From NCBI GenBank assembly GCA_016718035.1, contig JADKEK010000004.1, forward strand, positions 62,001 through 126,000: a stretch of 64,000 nt of DNA, read 5' to 3'. This document shows, piece by piece, positions 7,609-16,120 of the stretch. Made by a program: the position numbers and the translations under genes. The number at the start of each line of letters is the position of its first letter. The stretch's first letter is position 1. The stretch comes from Bacteroidota bacterium (GTDB taxonomy: Bacteria; Bacteroidota; Bacteroidia; Chitinophagales; BACL12). The notes under the pieces were generated by a model. That model was not told the DNA's origin. It worked only from the letters and a program-made list of their open reading frames with translations, and ran no database searches.

Positions 7609-8646
7609 TCAATCTTCACCTAAGTCCGGATTATGAATGAATTGATTGTCAGTTAATGTATTTAAAAACAATATTAAATTTTCTTTTTCCTGAGCGGTTA
7701 ACACAAAGCCTTGAATTAATTCGCTTTGATTAATATGGCCACTACCTCCATTTGAATAACTATCAATAATTTCTTCGAGACTATTAATTTGTCCGTTATG
7801 CATATATGGTCCGGTTAATGCAATATTGCGCAATGTTGGCACTTTAAATTTACCGACATCTTCACTTAATAGGGTTATTCTCGCACGACCTGAGTCTGCA
7901 CTGTAATCAGCAAAAAAACCGTTGTTTTGATACGTGAAATCGGTAAATAAATATCCGGTATGACAGGATGCACATTTTAACGTTGGACTAAAAAACAATT
8001 GCATACCATTTATTTCTTGTTCATTTAGCACTTCGGTTTTTCCCTGATAATAATATTGGTCAAAACGTGAATTACCACTTATTATCGTTCTTTCGAAAGC
8101 AGCTAGTGCACGTGTTATTCCAAATGGGTCAGGGTTTGAACCAAACACGTTATTAAATGCATCAACATATTCAGCATCCGCATTTAATCTGTTTACCAAT
8201 AGCACCATATTAAAATCCATTTCAAAATGAGTTTCAATAGGCACATAAACCTGTGTTTCCAGCGTTGGATTTCCGCCATCCATCAACATTTCAGTCGCCC
8301 AGGCGATATTAGTTAAGGTGGGTGCATTTCTAAATCCAAGACGTCCTTCTACACCGGCGGTAATAGCTACATTATCGGAAAAAGCAAATTCCTGTTTGTG
8401 ACATGTACCACATGAAATGGTAGAGTCGACAGACAATGCTTTTTCATAAAATAATTTCTTTCCTAAAGCAATTTTAGCTGCAGTTAAAGGATTATCATCA
8501 GGAATATTTGGCAAAGCAAAACCGGATGGTACGTTTAACACATACGCATCCGGTTCAACAATAATTTTTGGATCTTTTGCGCAAGAACTAAAAATAATTC
8601 CTGCAACGAATAAACATATATAATATGTTGTATTCTGTTTTTTCAT
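7609..8646 (-). CDS. Di-haem cytochrome c peroxidase / MauG-MbnH family lipoprotein (copy 1)
   Basis: A 345-residue lipoprotein (signal ending IIFSSC). Haem motifs are CGTCH (about residue 81) and CASCH (about 228), and a GPYMHNGQINSLEEIIDSYS segment lies near 283. The start codon directly abuts the stop codon of the MbnP-like gene (no gap), so the two are translationally coupled. In methanotrophs MbnH is a di-haem enzyme that oxidises a tryptophan of MbnP to kynurenine to form a copper site. Direct coupling makes this copy the best candidate for such a partner. That function is inferred from family and neighbourhood, not shown by a residue-level match. Confidence 0.9.
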   Translation of the reverse strand: MKKQNTTYYICLFVAGIIFSSCAKDPKIIVEPDAYVLNVPSGFALPNIPDDNPLTAAKIALGKKLFYEKALSVDSTISCGTCHKQEFAFSDNVAITAGVEGRLGFRNAPTLTNIAWATEMLMDGGNPTLETQVYVPIETHFEMDFNMVLLVNRLNADAEYVDAFNNVFGSNPDPFGITRALAAFERTIISGNSRFDQYYYQGKTEVLNEQEINGMQLFFSPTLKCASCHTGYLFTDFTYQNNGFFADYSADSGRARITLLSEDVGKFKVPTLRNIALTGPYMHNGQINSLEEIIDSYSNGGSGHINQSELIQGFVLTAQEKENLILFLNTLTDNQFIHNPDLGED

Positions 8647-9462
8647 TTATTCTTCAGCAGAAAACATATTAAATATGTTTTCATATAATAAGCTTGAAAG
8701 TGCAGCATTATCAGTTACATGTGTTGTATTGTCATTTGCCATATCAACACCGGTAAAAAAAGTATCCCAATCAGCATCAAGGTGTACGATATTTTCGTTG
8801 CCTTCAGCGATAGTTATTGGAAAATCAATTTCAATTGTTGCCAAATATGCATCACTTCCTAAATGCATTTCAAATTGACCGTCTGTGTCAGGCACTCCGT
8901 TGCCATCAGCATCTGCTTCACCATCGATTCTAAGAAAAATATAACCGAAACTCCAGCCCCAATGCATAGATGGGAATTGTGCTCCAAGTGGATTGCCAAT
9001 ATCGTATTTACTAGGGTCAGCGTGATTAGTTACAGAGTCGATACCAATATCGAATTTAATTTGGGTATAATCACCTGCAGGAAAATTGCCGATTGAATAG
9101 GCTTCCTCTTCAGGAGTTACCAATAAATAAACGTCATCGTTTGTAATTTCATTTCCTGCTGCATCGACTAAAGTAATGGCAGAAACATAAAACTGGACGA
9201 GATTTAAATTGGTTGCAACACCGTTAATGGTATACATGCTTTCTTCAACAAGTTCACCACCTCCAATGTTTTGATGCATATGCAAGGTAACTGCTACATC
9301 ATCGTCGGTAGCATATTCACAACCCATATCTACTTCAGCTTCAGGGTCAAAGTTTAACGCTGCCTGGTCCATGCAACCTTCTTTTTTAGCACAAGAACTA
9401 AGGAACATAACAGCACTAATGGTTGTTAAGGTGAGGAGAAAAACAGATTTTTTCATTTTCAT
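8647..9462 (-). CDS. MbnP-like copper-associated lipoprotein
   Basis: A protein of about 271 residues, MKMKKSVFLLTL..., with a lipoprotein signal ending FLSSC. Mature residues carry a CMDQAALNFDPEAEVDMGC motif (a Bacteroidota cysteine-bracketed repeat). They are followed by the MbnP-type body: HMHQN, LNLVQFYVSAITL, a Trp-rich MHWGWSFGYIFLRIDG segment, and EMHLGSDAYLATIEI. MbnP proteins bind copper and are modified by a di-haem partner, and the next two genes encode such partners. The start at 9462 (or 9456) is preferred to the longer frame from 9498, because a perfect reverse-strand -7 element at 9496-9503 would put the RNA start downstream of 9498. Confidence 0.82.
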   Translation of the reverse strand: MKMKKSVFLLTLTTISAVMFLSSCAKKEGCMDQAALNFDPEAEVDMGCEYATDDDVAVTLHMHQNIGGGELVEESMYTINGVATNLNLVQFYVSAITLVDAAGNEITNDDVYLLVTPEEEAYSIGNFPAGDYTQIKFDIGIDSVTNHADPSKYDIGNPLGAQFPSMHWGWSFGYIFLRIDGEADADGNGVPDTDGQFEMHLGSDAYLATIEIDFPITIAEGNENIVHLDADWDTFFTGVDMANDNTTHVTDNAALSSLLYENIFNMFSAEE

Positions 9463-9495
9463 TTTTACTTTTTGTTTAAGTTCAAAACTATTTGA

Positions 9496-9503
9496 CAAAG
9501 ATA
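9496..9503 (-). promoter_or_regulatory. -7 element of the MbnP/peroxidase operon
   Basis: The reverse strand reads TATCTTTG, an exact match to the Bacteroidota -7 consensus TAnnTTTG, 33 nt upstream of the start at 9462. This supports a short leader and the downstream start codon. No convincing -33 element is seen. Confidence 0.65.
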
Positions 9504-9578
9504 GCCGTTATAACGTAGTAAATGGTGACTTATGATACGCTGAACAGGCGAAAAGAGGTCAATTTGACATAAAAATGG

Positions 9579-9586
9579 TAATTTTG
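9579..9586 (+). promoter_or_regulatory. -7 element of the HYC_CC_PP/TonB receptor unit
   Basis: TAATTTTG ends 5 nt before the ATG at 9592. Bacteroidota RNAs start about 5-7 nt after this element, so the transcript would be leaderless or nearly so. It is divergent from the promoter at 9496-9503, leaving about 75 bp between them in which a shared regulator could bind. Confidence 0.65.
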
Positions 9587-9591
9587 TGCTA

Positions 9592-9990
9592 ATGAACAAG
9601 GTGTTTAAACGTTTTGGGGCCTATGTAATGATGCTGGTATTGTTTGCCACATCAACCGGGTTTACCATGTTTTCACATATGTGTTTTATGGATGGACAAC
9701 AAGCGGTATCTGCTTCCAAAATAGATTCTTGTTGTCCGATTGACCAGGTTTCAGACATAACATCTTTAACTTCAGATTGTTGTGACGATGAAACTAATTT
9801 TTACAAATTAGATTATCTGGCATCAGTTCAGCGTTCAAGCGACAATGATTTTGTTTTAATGGCAACTTTTGTATTTCAGGCATTTTTTACATCTGAAACA
9901 AGTGTTGTAGCTATAACCAATTATTCTCCACAACCACCGCCTAAATCGGGGCGAGAAATTTTGTCCGATATCAGGACCCTTCAGATTTGA
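9592..9990 (+). CDS. HYC_CC_PP-type small exported protein
   Basis: A 132-residue protein with an N-terminal hydrophobic segment (residues about 8-25). It then carries a HMC motif (SHMCFMDG), CC pairs (DSCCPID and SDCCDD) and a PQPPPKSGRE tail, the pattern that gives the Bacteroidota HYC_CC_PP family its name. The biochemical role is unknown. Family members commonly sit beside TonB receptors and HMA proteins of copper loci, as here. Cysteine and histidine content fits metal binding at the cell envelope. The ATG at 9592 is preferred to an in-frame GTG at 9586, which overlaps the -7 element. Confidence 0.72.
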   Translation: MNKVFKRFGAYVMMLVLFATSTGFTMFSHMCFMDGQQAVSASKIDSCCPIDQVSDITSLTSDCCDDETNFYKLDYLASVQRSSDNDFVLMATFVFQAFFTSETSVVAITNYSPQPPPKSGREILSDIRTLQI

Positions 9991-10062
9991 TTTTCATTTA
10001 GTGTAATTGCGTTTTTCAGTTTTTGGAGAACGGCTTTATCATTTATTTTAAATTATACTCAA

Positions 10063-12279
10063 ATGAAATATTATAATTATATATTATTGATGCTTTTAGG
10101 TTTAAGCCAAATAACTTTTTCACAAGGTATTTCGGGTTATGTAATGAGCACAAATGAAAAGGGAAACATGGTTGGTTTGCCGGGCGCTAACATAGTTTGG
10201 TTGAACACCACGACAGGAACGGTAACCAATGAATCCGGGTTTTTTACTTTAAACCGTATTGATGATAATCAACAATTTATTGTAGTCAGTTATGTGGGTT
10301 ATGAAAATGATACCATTGATACAAAAAACAATAATTCGTTACATATTATGTTATCGCCAATTGCTGATTTAGCAGTTGTTGAAATTGAAGGAGAAGCAGG
10401 AGGAAGAACAATAAATACCATCAACACCATCAATACAGAAACATTAAACAGGAAAGAATTATTAAAAGCCGCATGTTGCAACCTGAGTGAAAGCTTTGAA
10501 ACCAACAACACCGTAGATGCTGAATTTAGTGATGCAATTACCGGTGCAAAAACAATTAAATTATTGGGATTAGATGGGGTTTATTCTCAAATAATGGTTG
10601 AAAATATGCCCAATGTTCGTGGGTTGGCATCGAGTTATGGGTTAACATTTATTCCAGGCCCTTGGATTGAAAGTATTCAAATTACCAAAGGTCCCGGGTC
10701 TGTTGTGAATGGATATGAAGGAATAACCGGTGCTATAAATACAGAAATTAAAAAACCATATGATATAGATGAAGAAATTTGGTTGATTAATTTATTTGCC
10801 AGTAACTCCGGAAGATATGAAGCCAATGTAAACTTTAAGCATTTGTTTAATGAAAAATGGGCAACCGCAATTTATACGCATACCAGTCAGATGCAAAACA
10901 AACTCGACCATAACGGCGATACGTTTTTAGATGCTCCGCTTAATTCAACTTATGCCATCATGAACAAGTGGAATTATTTTTCTGACCATCATCACGAGGC
11001 ACAATTTGGCGTAAAATATGTAAAAAGTGATTTAACCGGTGGGCAAATGAATTATAACAAATCGCTTGAACCTTCAGTTAACAATGGTTATGGTGTAGAA
11101 GTAAATATTAATCGCTTTGAGGCATTTATGAAAAACGGATTTGTTTTTGATCGCCCCAATACTTCTATTGGAACTATTGTCAATTTTGCACAACACGAAC
11201 AAAACGGATTATTTGGTTTGAACAGATATAATGGTAAAGAAATATACGCATCTGCCAATTTTATTTTTCAATCGTTTATTTTAAACACCAATCACACATT
11301 CAAAACCGGAGCGAGTTATTTATATAACGATTTTGATGAGGTGTTTGATTCGATAAATTATTTGCGCAAAGAATCGGTTCCGGGAGTATTTGTAGAGTAT
11401 CAATATAAACCTGATGATAAGTTGAGTTTGCTGTTAGGTGTTCGTGGCGACCAACACAATTTATATGGAACATTTATTACCCCACGTTTGCATATTAAAT
11501 ACAATGCGTTTAAATCCACAACCATTCGTGCTTCTGTTGGCAAAGGATATCGCACGGCAAATGTTTTTGCAGAAAATACTACATTACTAACCAGCAACCG
11601 CAGTTTGGTGATAACCGAATCGTTATTGCCGGAGCAGGGATGGAATTATGGTATTACCGTTGTGCAGCCATTTAAACTCAACTATAGAGAGGGTACTTTT
11701 ACTTTAGATGTATATCGCACCGATTTTGTGAATCAGGTAGTGGTAGATATTGATTCCGATGACGACTCAATATATATATATAATTTAAAAGGCGATTCAT
11801 ATAGTAATGTAGCGCAAGCAGAAATTAACTATGAGTTATTTAAACGTTTTGAAATTAGAACAGCATACAAGTATATTGATGCAAAAGAAACGTTTAATGG
11901 AGAATTGTTGGAAGTGCCTTTAACGTATAAACACCGAGGTTTAATTAATTTAAGTTACGAGTGGAAAAGGGCAGGGTTATTGTTTGATGCAACCTCACAA
12001 TTTTACGGCAAAAGCCGTTTACCTAATTTAAGTGACAACCATGAGGCGCATGACTTGGGGACCACTTCTCCGGCTTATGCTTTATTTATGGGGCAAATAA
12101 CCAAACAATTTAAAAAGCTGGAAATTTATGTCGGTTCTGAAAATATTGGCAATTACACTCAACACGAGCCAATTTTAGGGGCGACCAATCCTTTTGGCGA
12201 GGATTTTGATGCATCTGTGATTTACGCACCCCTCATGGAGCGTAAGTTTTATGGTGGATTACGTTTAATATTCAATTAA
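10063..12279 (+). CDS. TonB-dependent receptor with CarboxypepD_reg-like N-terminus (probable copper/metal receptor)
   Basis: A 738-residue outer-membrane receptor. It has a signal peptide (residues 1-20), a beta-sandwich CarboxypepD_reg-like domain at about 22-105 (GISGYVMSTNEKGNMVGLPGANI, ending in VVEIEGEA), a plug at about 110-235 and a beta barrel to the C-terminus. The plug carries AACCNLSESFETN and DAITGAKTIKLLGLDGVY, then GPGSVVNGYEGITGAINTEI. This AACCNLSESFE-type plug is the form found next to HMA proteins in Bacteroidota, and the vicinal cysteines are suggestive of soft-metal handling. It lies between the HYC_CC_PP and HMA genes, all on the plus strand. The true ligand (free copper, chelated metal or a metallophore) is not known. 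Confidence 0.9.
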   Translation: MKYYNYILLMLLGLSQITFSQGISGYVMSTNEKGNMVGLPGANIVWLNTTTGTVTNESGFFTLNRIDDNQQFIVVSYVGYENDTIDTKNNNSLHIMLSPIADLAVVEIEGEAGGRTINTINTINTETLNRKELLKAACCNLSESFETNNTVDAEFSDAITGAKTIKLLGLDGVYSQIMVENMPNVRGLASSYGLTFIPGPWIESIQITKGPGSVVNGYEGITGAINTEIKKPYDIDEEIWLINLFASNSGRYEANVNFKHLFNEKWATAIYTHTSQMQNKLDHNGDTFLDAPLNSTYAIMNKWNYFSDHHHEAQFGVKYVKSDLTGGQMNYNKSLEPSVNNGYGVEVNINRFEAFMKNGFVFDRPNTSIGTIVNFAQHEQNGLFGLNRYNGKEIYASANFIFQSFILNTNHTFKTGASYLYNDFDEVFDSINYLRKESVPGVFVEYQYKPDDKLSLLLGVRGDQHNLYGTFITPRLHIKYNAFKSTTIRASVGKGYRTANVFAENTTLLTSNRSLVITESLLPEQGWNYGITVVQPFKLNYREGTFTLDVYRTDFVNQVVVDIDSDDDSIYIYNLKGDSYSNVAQAEINYELFKRFEIRTAYKYIDAKETFNGELLEVPLTYKHRGLINLSYEWKRAGLLFDATSQFYGKSRLPNLSDNHEAHDLGTTSPAYALFMGQITKQFKKLEIYVGSENIGNYTQHEPILGATNPFGEDFDASVIYAPLMERKFYGGLRLIFN

Positions 12280-12283
12280 TTAA

Positions 12284-12291
12284 TAAATTTG
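12284..12291 (+). promoter_or_regulatory. -7 element directly before the HMA gene
   Basis: TAAATTTG matches TAnnTTTG and ends 5 nt before the ATG at 12297. This gives the HMA gene a possible leaderless transcript of its own, besides read-through from the receptor gene. Confidence 0.55.
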
Positions 12292-12296
12292 TAATT

Positions 12297-12620
12297 ATGA
12301 AAAAAATACTGATGATGATAAGCCTGTTTATAATTACAGGAAGTTTATCGGCTCAAAGCAAACAATATATCGAAATACAAACATCAGCACAATGTGCCAC
12401 CTGCAAAGCAGCAATTGAAAAAGCTGTTGGTGCAATTGAGGGCGTTAAATTGGCAGATTTAGATTTGGACACTAAAATAGTGGCAGTTAAATACGACAGC
12501 GAAAAAACAAATGCAGCTGCCATTAAATCCGCCATAACTACTATTGGATATGATGCCGATGAAGTGCCGGCAGATGCTAAGGCATATGAAGAACTACATA
12601 GTTGTTGTAAAAAAGAATAA
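12297..12620 (+). CDS. Exported heavy-metal-associated (HMA) domain protein
   Basis: A 107-residue protein with a signal peptide (residues 1-19, ending LSAQS). One ferredoxin-like HMA domain follows: SAQCATCKAAIEKAV holds the metal-binding CxxC (CATC), and DLDTKIVAVKYD and IKSAITTIGYDADEV complete the fold. The C-terminus adds HSCC, a second possible soft-metal site. HMA domains bind Cu(I) or Zn, and an exported one is expected to buffer or hand over metal in the periplasm. It is the last gene after the TonB receptor and is followed by a strong terminator. Confidence 0.9.
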   Translation: MKKILMMISLFIITGSLSAQSKQYIEIQTSAQCATCKAAIEKAVGAIEGVKLADLDLDTKIVAVKYDSEKTNAAAIKSAITTIGYDADEVPADAKAYEELHSCCKKE

Positions 12621-12640
12621 ATAATATTTAAATTATAAGG

Positions 12641-12664
12641 GCCCTGTTGAACAGGGCTTTTTTT
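12641..12664 (+). terminator. Terminator after the HMA gene
   Basis: GCCCTGT (12641-12647) and ACAGGGC (12651-12657) form a 7-bp stem with the loop TGA, followed by seven T. Confidence 0.92.
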
Positions 12665-12981
12665 ATGCCTTCAACATAACAGTTGCCGCAAAAATATCGT
12701 GGATGACTCTGCGTAGTTTGCTACCGTGTATGGTAAAAAATGACACCCACCCAAAAGTTGCCTTTAAAAGAAATCTGAATAATGCCTGAATAAAATTAAT
12801 TTTTTTTCATGATTATTTACTTTCCGAAATTTGATCCTCATAAAATTATTTACAAAGGTGCTTCCTAAGGTCATGCAGACAGGTTCATATAAAATAAAAA
12901 ATGAAACAATTCAAACACTACGTAGCCAATATGGCGTGCCATCAATATTATTAATAATCAATGAAGTAAAACAAGTTAATG

Positions 12982-13095
12982 TTAAAACAAACATATAATC
13001 TCTAAACAGAGATTGTATTTGCGTTTTAAAGATGGAAACTCTTCAATTTCAACGATAGGTGGTTCTTCCGCTGATTGTAAAGGGATTGTTGCCAT
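12982..13095 (-). CDS. Possible 37-residue small protein (weak)
   Basis: Within the otherwise empty stretch 12665-13155 the reverse strand has an ATG-to-TAA frame of 37 codons starting MATIPLQSAEEPPIVEIEEF. It resembles coding sequence in its first two thirds. It overlaps a hairpin (AATCTC-N6-GAGATT near 13000) and has no recognised relative or promoter. It could be a remnant or chance. Nothing else is visible in this stretch. Confidence 0.2.
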   Translation of the reverse strand: MATIPLQSAEEPPIVEIEEFPSLKRKYNLCLEIICLF

Positions 13096-13155
13096 TTAAT
13101 TTATATTAATAAATTATCGGATATCTTAAACCAGTTTTTTTATAGATCAAAAAAG

Positions 13156-13889
13156 TTAAAATGAAAATTTTACTGGTAATGTATAATACACAGCTGCCGG
13201 CTCGCCATCAAATATTACGAAATTCCAACGCGGCATATCATTTACAGCCTTTAGAGCTAACTTATCCAATTTTGGGTGCACACTCTGAACTACTTCAGCA
13301 TCGCGCACATTCCCCTGTTCATCTACAACAAATTGTATTCGTACAATGCCGCCATTCGTTTTTTAGATAATTTATAAGACACAGTGATAGATGCAGCGAT
13401 AAACTTATACAATTCAGTTTCTCCACCGGGATACGATGGTAATTGCATATAAGGAAAATGTGTAGTGTCGTTCCCAGTTTTGCCATAACATTTACCTTCA
13501 ACAAACAGGTCGTTCTCATACAAGTCGTCACGTTTTAGTTGACCATTTGGATAATATGTCTGAACCTTACCTTGCATTTTATTATTTAAATACATTACTT
13601 CAGATTTCAAACCACCTTCCGGATGGTAATATTTACTTACTCCGTTAAGCACCAACTCTTTAACGTTAGAATAATTAATTTCAAATAATAAAACACCATT
13701 CATATCATATTTGAACATCACTCCTTCAAGCGATTCTGCGTCAGTGCTTTTCCAAATTTTATAATAGGAGGCTGCCGAAGAGTCGTCCACTTCATTATGG
13801 TCGGCATCTAAATAGATAGTATCTACCCATTGTGCTTTAGATGGTAAATACAGGCTAAAAAGAACAATAAAGGTTGAAAAAAATTTCAT
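13156..13889 (-). pseudogene. MORN-repeat / TonB C-terminal domain protein, single-base frameshift
   Basis: The first reading frame (13889 to 13323) gives a signal peptide, MORN/YwqK-like repeats (NGVSKYYHPEGGLKSEV and YYPNGQLKRDDLY) and PSYPGGETELYKFI, the usual opening of a TonB C-terminal domain. It then ends prematurely. The other frame continues the domain without a gap: GGIVRIQFVVDEQGNVRDAE, then MPRWNFV, ending VKFSF at the TAA at 13156-13158. Adding one A to the A6 run (T6 at 13359-13364 on the given strand) joins the two into about 244 residues. It may be a sequencing error or a real inactivation. Restored, it would be a periplasmic energy-transducer-like protein of unknown partner. 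A -7 element (TATCTTTG) lies at 13933-13940 on the reverse strand. Confidence 0.82.
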
Positions 13890-13932
13890 GGCGTTTTTGG
13901 TGGGTAATGATTGTTAAGCGGATTAATTATAT

Positions 13933-13940
13933 CAAAGATA
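13933..13940 (-). promoter_or_regulatory. -7 element for the MORN/TonB gene
   Basis: The reverse strand reads TATCTTTG, an exact TAnnTTTG match, 44 nt upstream of the ATG at 13889 and immediately beyond the stop codon of the gene at 13941. Confidence 0.5.
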
Positions 13941-16100
13941 TTATTTTATAATAATATTTCTATAATACGCTGCACTACCGGTGTTAAGTTGAATGATATA
14001 CATACCGGAAGATACGTTTTGTGTTTTTATTGTTGCTGTTGATTTACCTGATGTAATTTGTTGCTCGAAAATCAGGTTGCCATCTAATCCGTATAATGCA
14101 ATATTGCAATTGTTTAATAATAATTCTGACTCAATGAAAAAGGTTTCATTCGTTGGGTTCGGAAATATGCTGATAAAGGGAGTTATATCGGCATCAACAG
14201 AAAGTGCGGCCGTGGTTACGTTAATTGGATTTGCTGCATTGGCTCGGGTAGAAGTACAATTTGTAATTACTACAATCGTATAATTGGTTTCCGGTAATAA
14301 TTCGGTGATGGTGATATTGTTTTCACTTGCCGAATATGTTATTGTGTCATCACCATTAATTACTAATATGATATACTCTGAATAAAAATCATCAGCATCC
14401 CAGCTTATAATGATACTATTGCTATTGTAATATTCAACGAGTATATTTTCGGGAGCGCCACAAAATGGTAATATAACCACATTGGTGGAATCGATATTAT
14501 TACAAAATGCAGCGGCTACCATATTATAAATGGTATAATCGCCGGGTGCAGAATTAGTTAAATCGATACCTCCCATTGTATCTGCAAAAATTAAGGTTGC
14601 CGGATTGGAAGTAAATTCCCCCGTTAGTCCGGTGATTTCCGGAATACTATTTTCATCACCAACAAACAGTGTATCCGCAGGATAACCAAATGTAGCCAAT
14701 GGAATATCAAGAATAACTATCGAAACGCTCCAAATTAAATTACAGCCCGATGCGGTTGTTATTTCATAATTGATTACATGCCAACCTGTGTCGCTTGCAC
14801 CTAAATCTATTGCGCCCGTTATATCGTTTAATACAGCCGTTGTAGAAGAAAATAATCCACCTGCTAAACCGATAATAACCGGTATCGGATTTATTTCATT
14901 GATACAAATACTATCATCAACAAATTCGAAAGCAACTAAATTATTGTCGGCGCTATCGATATAAAAAGTAGCTGATGCATCGGGGCAAACTGCATTCACA
15001 TTATAATAAACAGTGTATGGTCCACCTGCGCCGGTGCTCGTTAAATTTACAATGCCCGTTTCAACATTCATGTCGGCATCGGCAGAAAAATAAAAACCAT
15101 CCGGAATGTTTACTATTGGAAGTGTTTCAATTAAATCGACACAAAATGTATCTTTTTCCAGACTGATAGTAACTTGTTGCTGAAAATATATGGCTACGGT
15201 ATCGCTAAAATCACAACCGCTTGATGTGGTGCCGGCATAAATTATGTTTGCCCAACCCGCTTCAACATCATCAGTATTTATTGCACCACTTACTGCATCA
15301 ATTATTATATCATCAGATGAAAAAGCACCGACAGATGGAATTAATATTTCAGGAAAAATTGTTTCGCCATTTAAACAAATGCTATCGTTTTCAAATAAAA
15401 AAACAGGTATCGCGTTTGCATCCTGAATCCATATTGTTTTATTTACAGAACAATATCCATCCACAGAATAAGTTACAGTAAATGGTCCGCCGAAACTTGT
15501 TGCTATTAAATTAATTTCTCCGGTTTCAGGATTTATAATAACATCGGTGCTTGAAAAAACGCCGCCGGTAAAACCTGTAATTAAAGGAAGCGGATTAATT
15601 TCTTCTATACAAAAAGTATCTTCTTCAAAATAAAAATCTGCAGGTCGAATTGCACCATTATAGGCAAACGCTTTTCCATCTGCTTCTAATATTTCGGTAT
15701 AGCGATAAGCGCCAACTAAAAAATCTGAATACCCATCATTATTAAAATCAGCATCACCACCAACATGTCGCCCAAAATAACCTTCCGCCTGATTGCCCTC
15801 GACAGAAAAACAATAATCAATCTCGAGCCCTGTGGGACTTCCAAACCAAACAAAAGCGCCACCTTCGTTGGCTTCTCCGTTGGTCCAATATTTTGCACCA
15901 CCAATTACATCATCAAAACCATCGTTATTAATATCGCCGGCTCCGGCACAACTATAACCAAATTGCGCTTCGGCCTGATTAATTTCTCCAAACCAGTTTA
16001 ATTCGTCACTCAAACCCGTGGCTGATCCGTGGTAGACAAAGATGCGGCCTTCGTTATGACTTGCCGAGTCGCTTTCATATAAAAGTGCTGAAACAACCAC
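13941..16100 (-). CDS. FG-GAP / Ig-like repeat T9SS cargo, C-terminal part of a frameshifted gene
   Basis: About 719 residues that continue the protein begun by the gene at 16121-17014. Order: FG-GAP blades with Ca-binding D-x-N-x-D-G loops (GDINNDGFDD, ADFNNDGYSD); about four similar Ig-like units, each with I-x-P-I/L-P...GLTGGxFS...TGxIDL and an early Cys; an FN3-like domain (residues about 560-640); and a T9SS type A sorting domain ending ISIFPNPTNETFFIE...GMYIIQLNTG. The product should be secreted to or attached at the cell surface, and many such proteins act in adhesion. The first Met here is internal, not a true start. Adding one A at the A7 run (T7 at 16161-16167) restores one frame of about 1,025 residues. 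Confidence 0.85.
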   Translation of the reverse strand: MVVSALLYESDSASHNEGRIFVYHGSATGLSDELNWFGEINQAEAQFGYSCAGAGDINNDGFDDVIGGAKYWTNGEANEGGAFVWFGSPTGLEIDYCFSVEGNQAEGYFGRHVGGDADFNNDGYSDFLVGAYRYTEILEADGKAFAYNGAIRPADFYFEEDTFCIEEINPLPLITGFTGGVFSSTDVIINPETGEINLIATSFGGPFTVTYSVDGYCSVNKTIWIQDANAIPVFLFENDSICLNGETIFPEILIPSVGAFSSDDIIIDAVSGAINTDDVEAGWANIIYAGTTSSGCDFSDTVAIYFQQQVTISLEKDTFCVDLIETLPIVNIPDGFYFSADADMNVETGIVNLTSTGAGGPYTVYYNVNAVCPDASATFYIDSADNNLVAFEFVDDSICINEINPIPVIIGLAGGLFSSTTAVLNDITGAIDLGASDTGWHVINYEITTASGCNLIWSVSIVILDIPLATFGYPADTLFVGDENSIPEITGLTGEFTSNPATLIFADTMGGIDLTNSAPGDYTIYNMVAAAFCNNIDSTNVVILPFCGAPENILVEYYNSNSIIISWDADDFYSEYIILVINGDDTITYSASENNITITELLPETNYTIVVITNCTSTRANAANPINVTTAALSVDADITPFISIFPNPTNETFFIESELLLNNCNIALYGLDGNLIFEQQITSGKSTATIKTQNVSSGMYIIQLNTGSAAYYRNIIIK

Positions 16101-16120
16101 ATCGTCATATCCATCACCGT

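Noticed and set aside
9492..9498. Longer start (9498) for the MbnP-like gene
   Set aside because: A perfect reverse-strand -7 element overlaps it, so the RNA would start downstream. The shorter form also begins directly with a signal peptide.
13359..13364. Programmed -1 ribosomal frameshift in the TonB gene
   Set aside because: The site reads T-AAA-AAA-C in frame, not a full X-XXY-YYZ slippery heptamer, and two other genes nearby show the same missing-A pattern, so an indel is simpler.
13161..13370. Plus-strand open frame over the TonB gene
   Set aside because: It is the antisense shadow of the TonB C-terminal domain, which reads clearly on the other strand.
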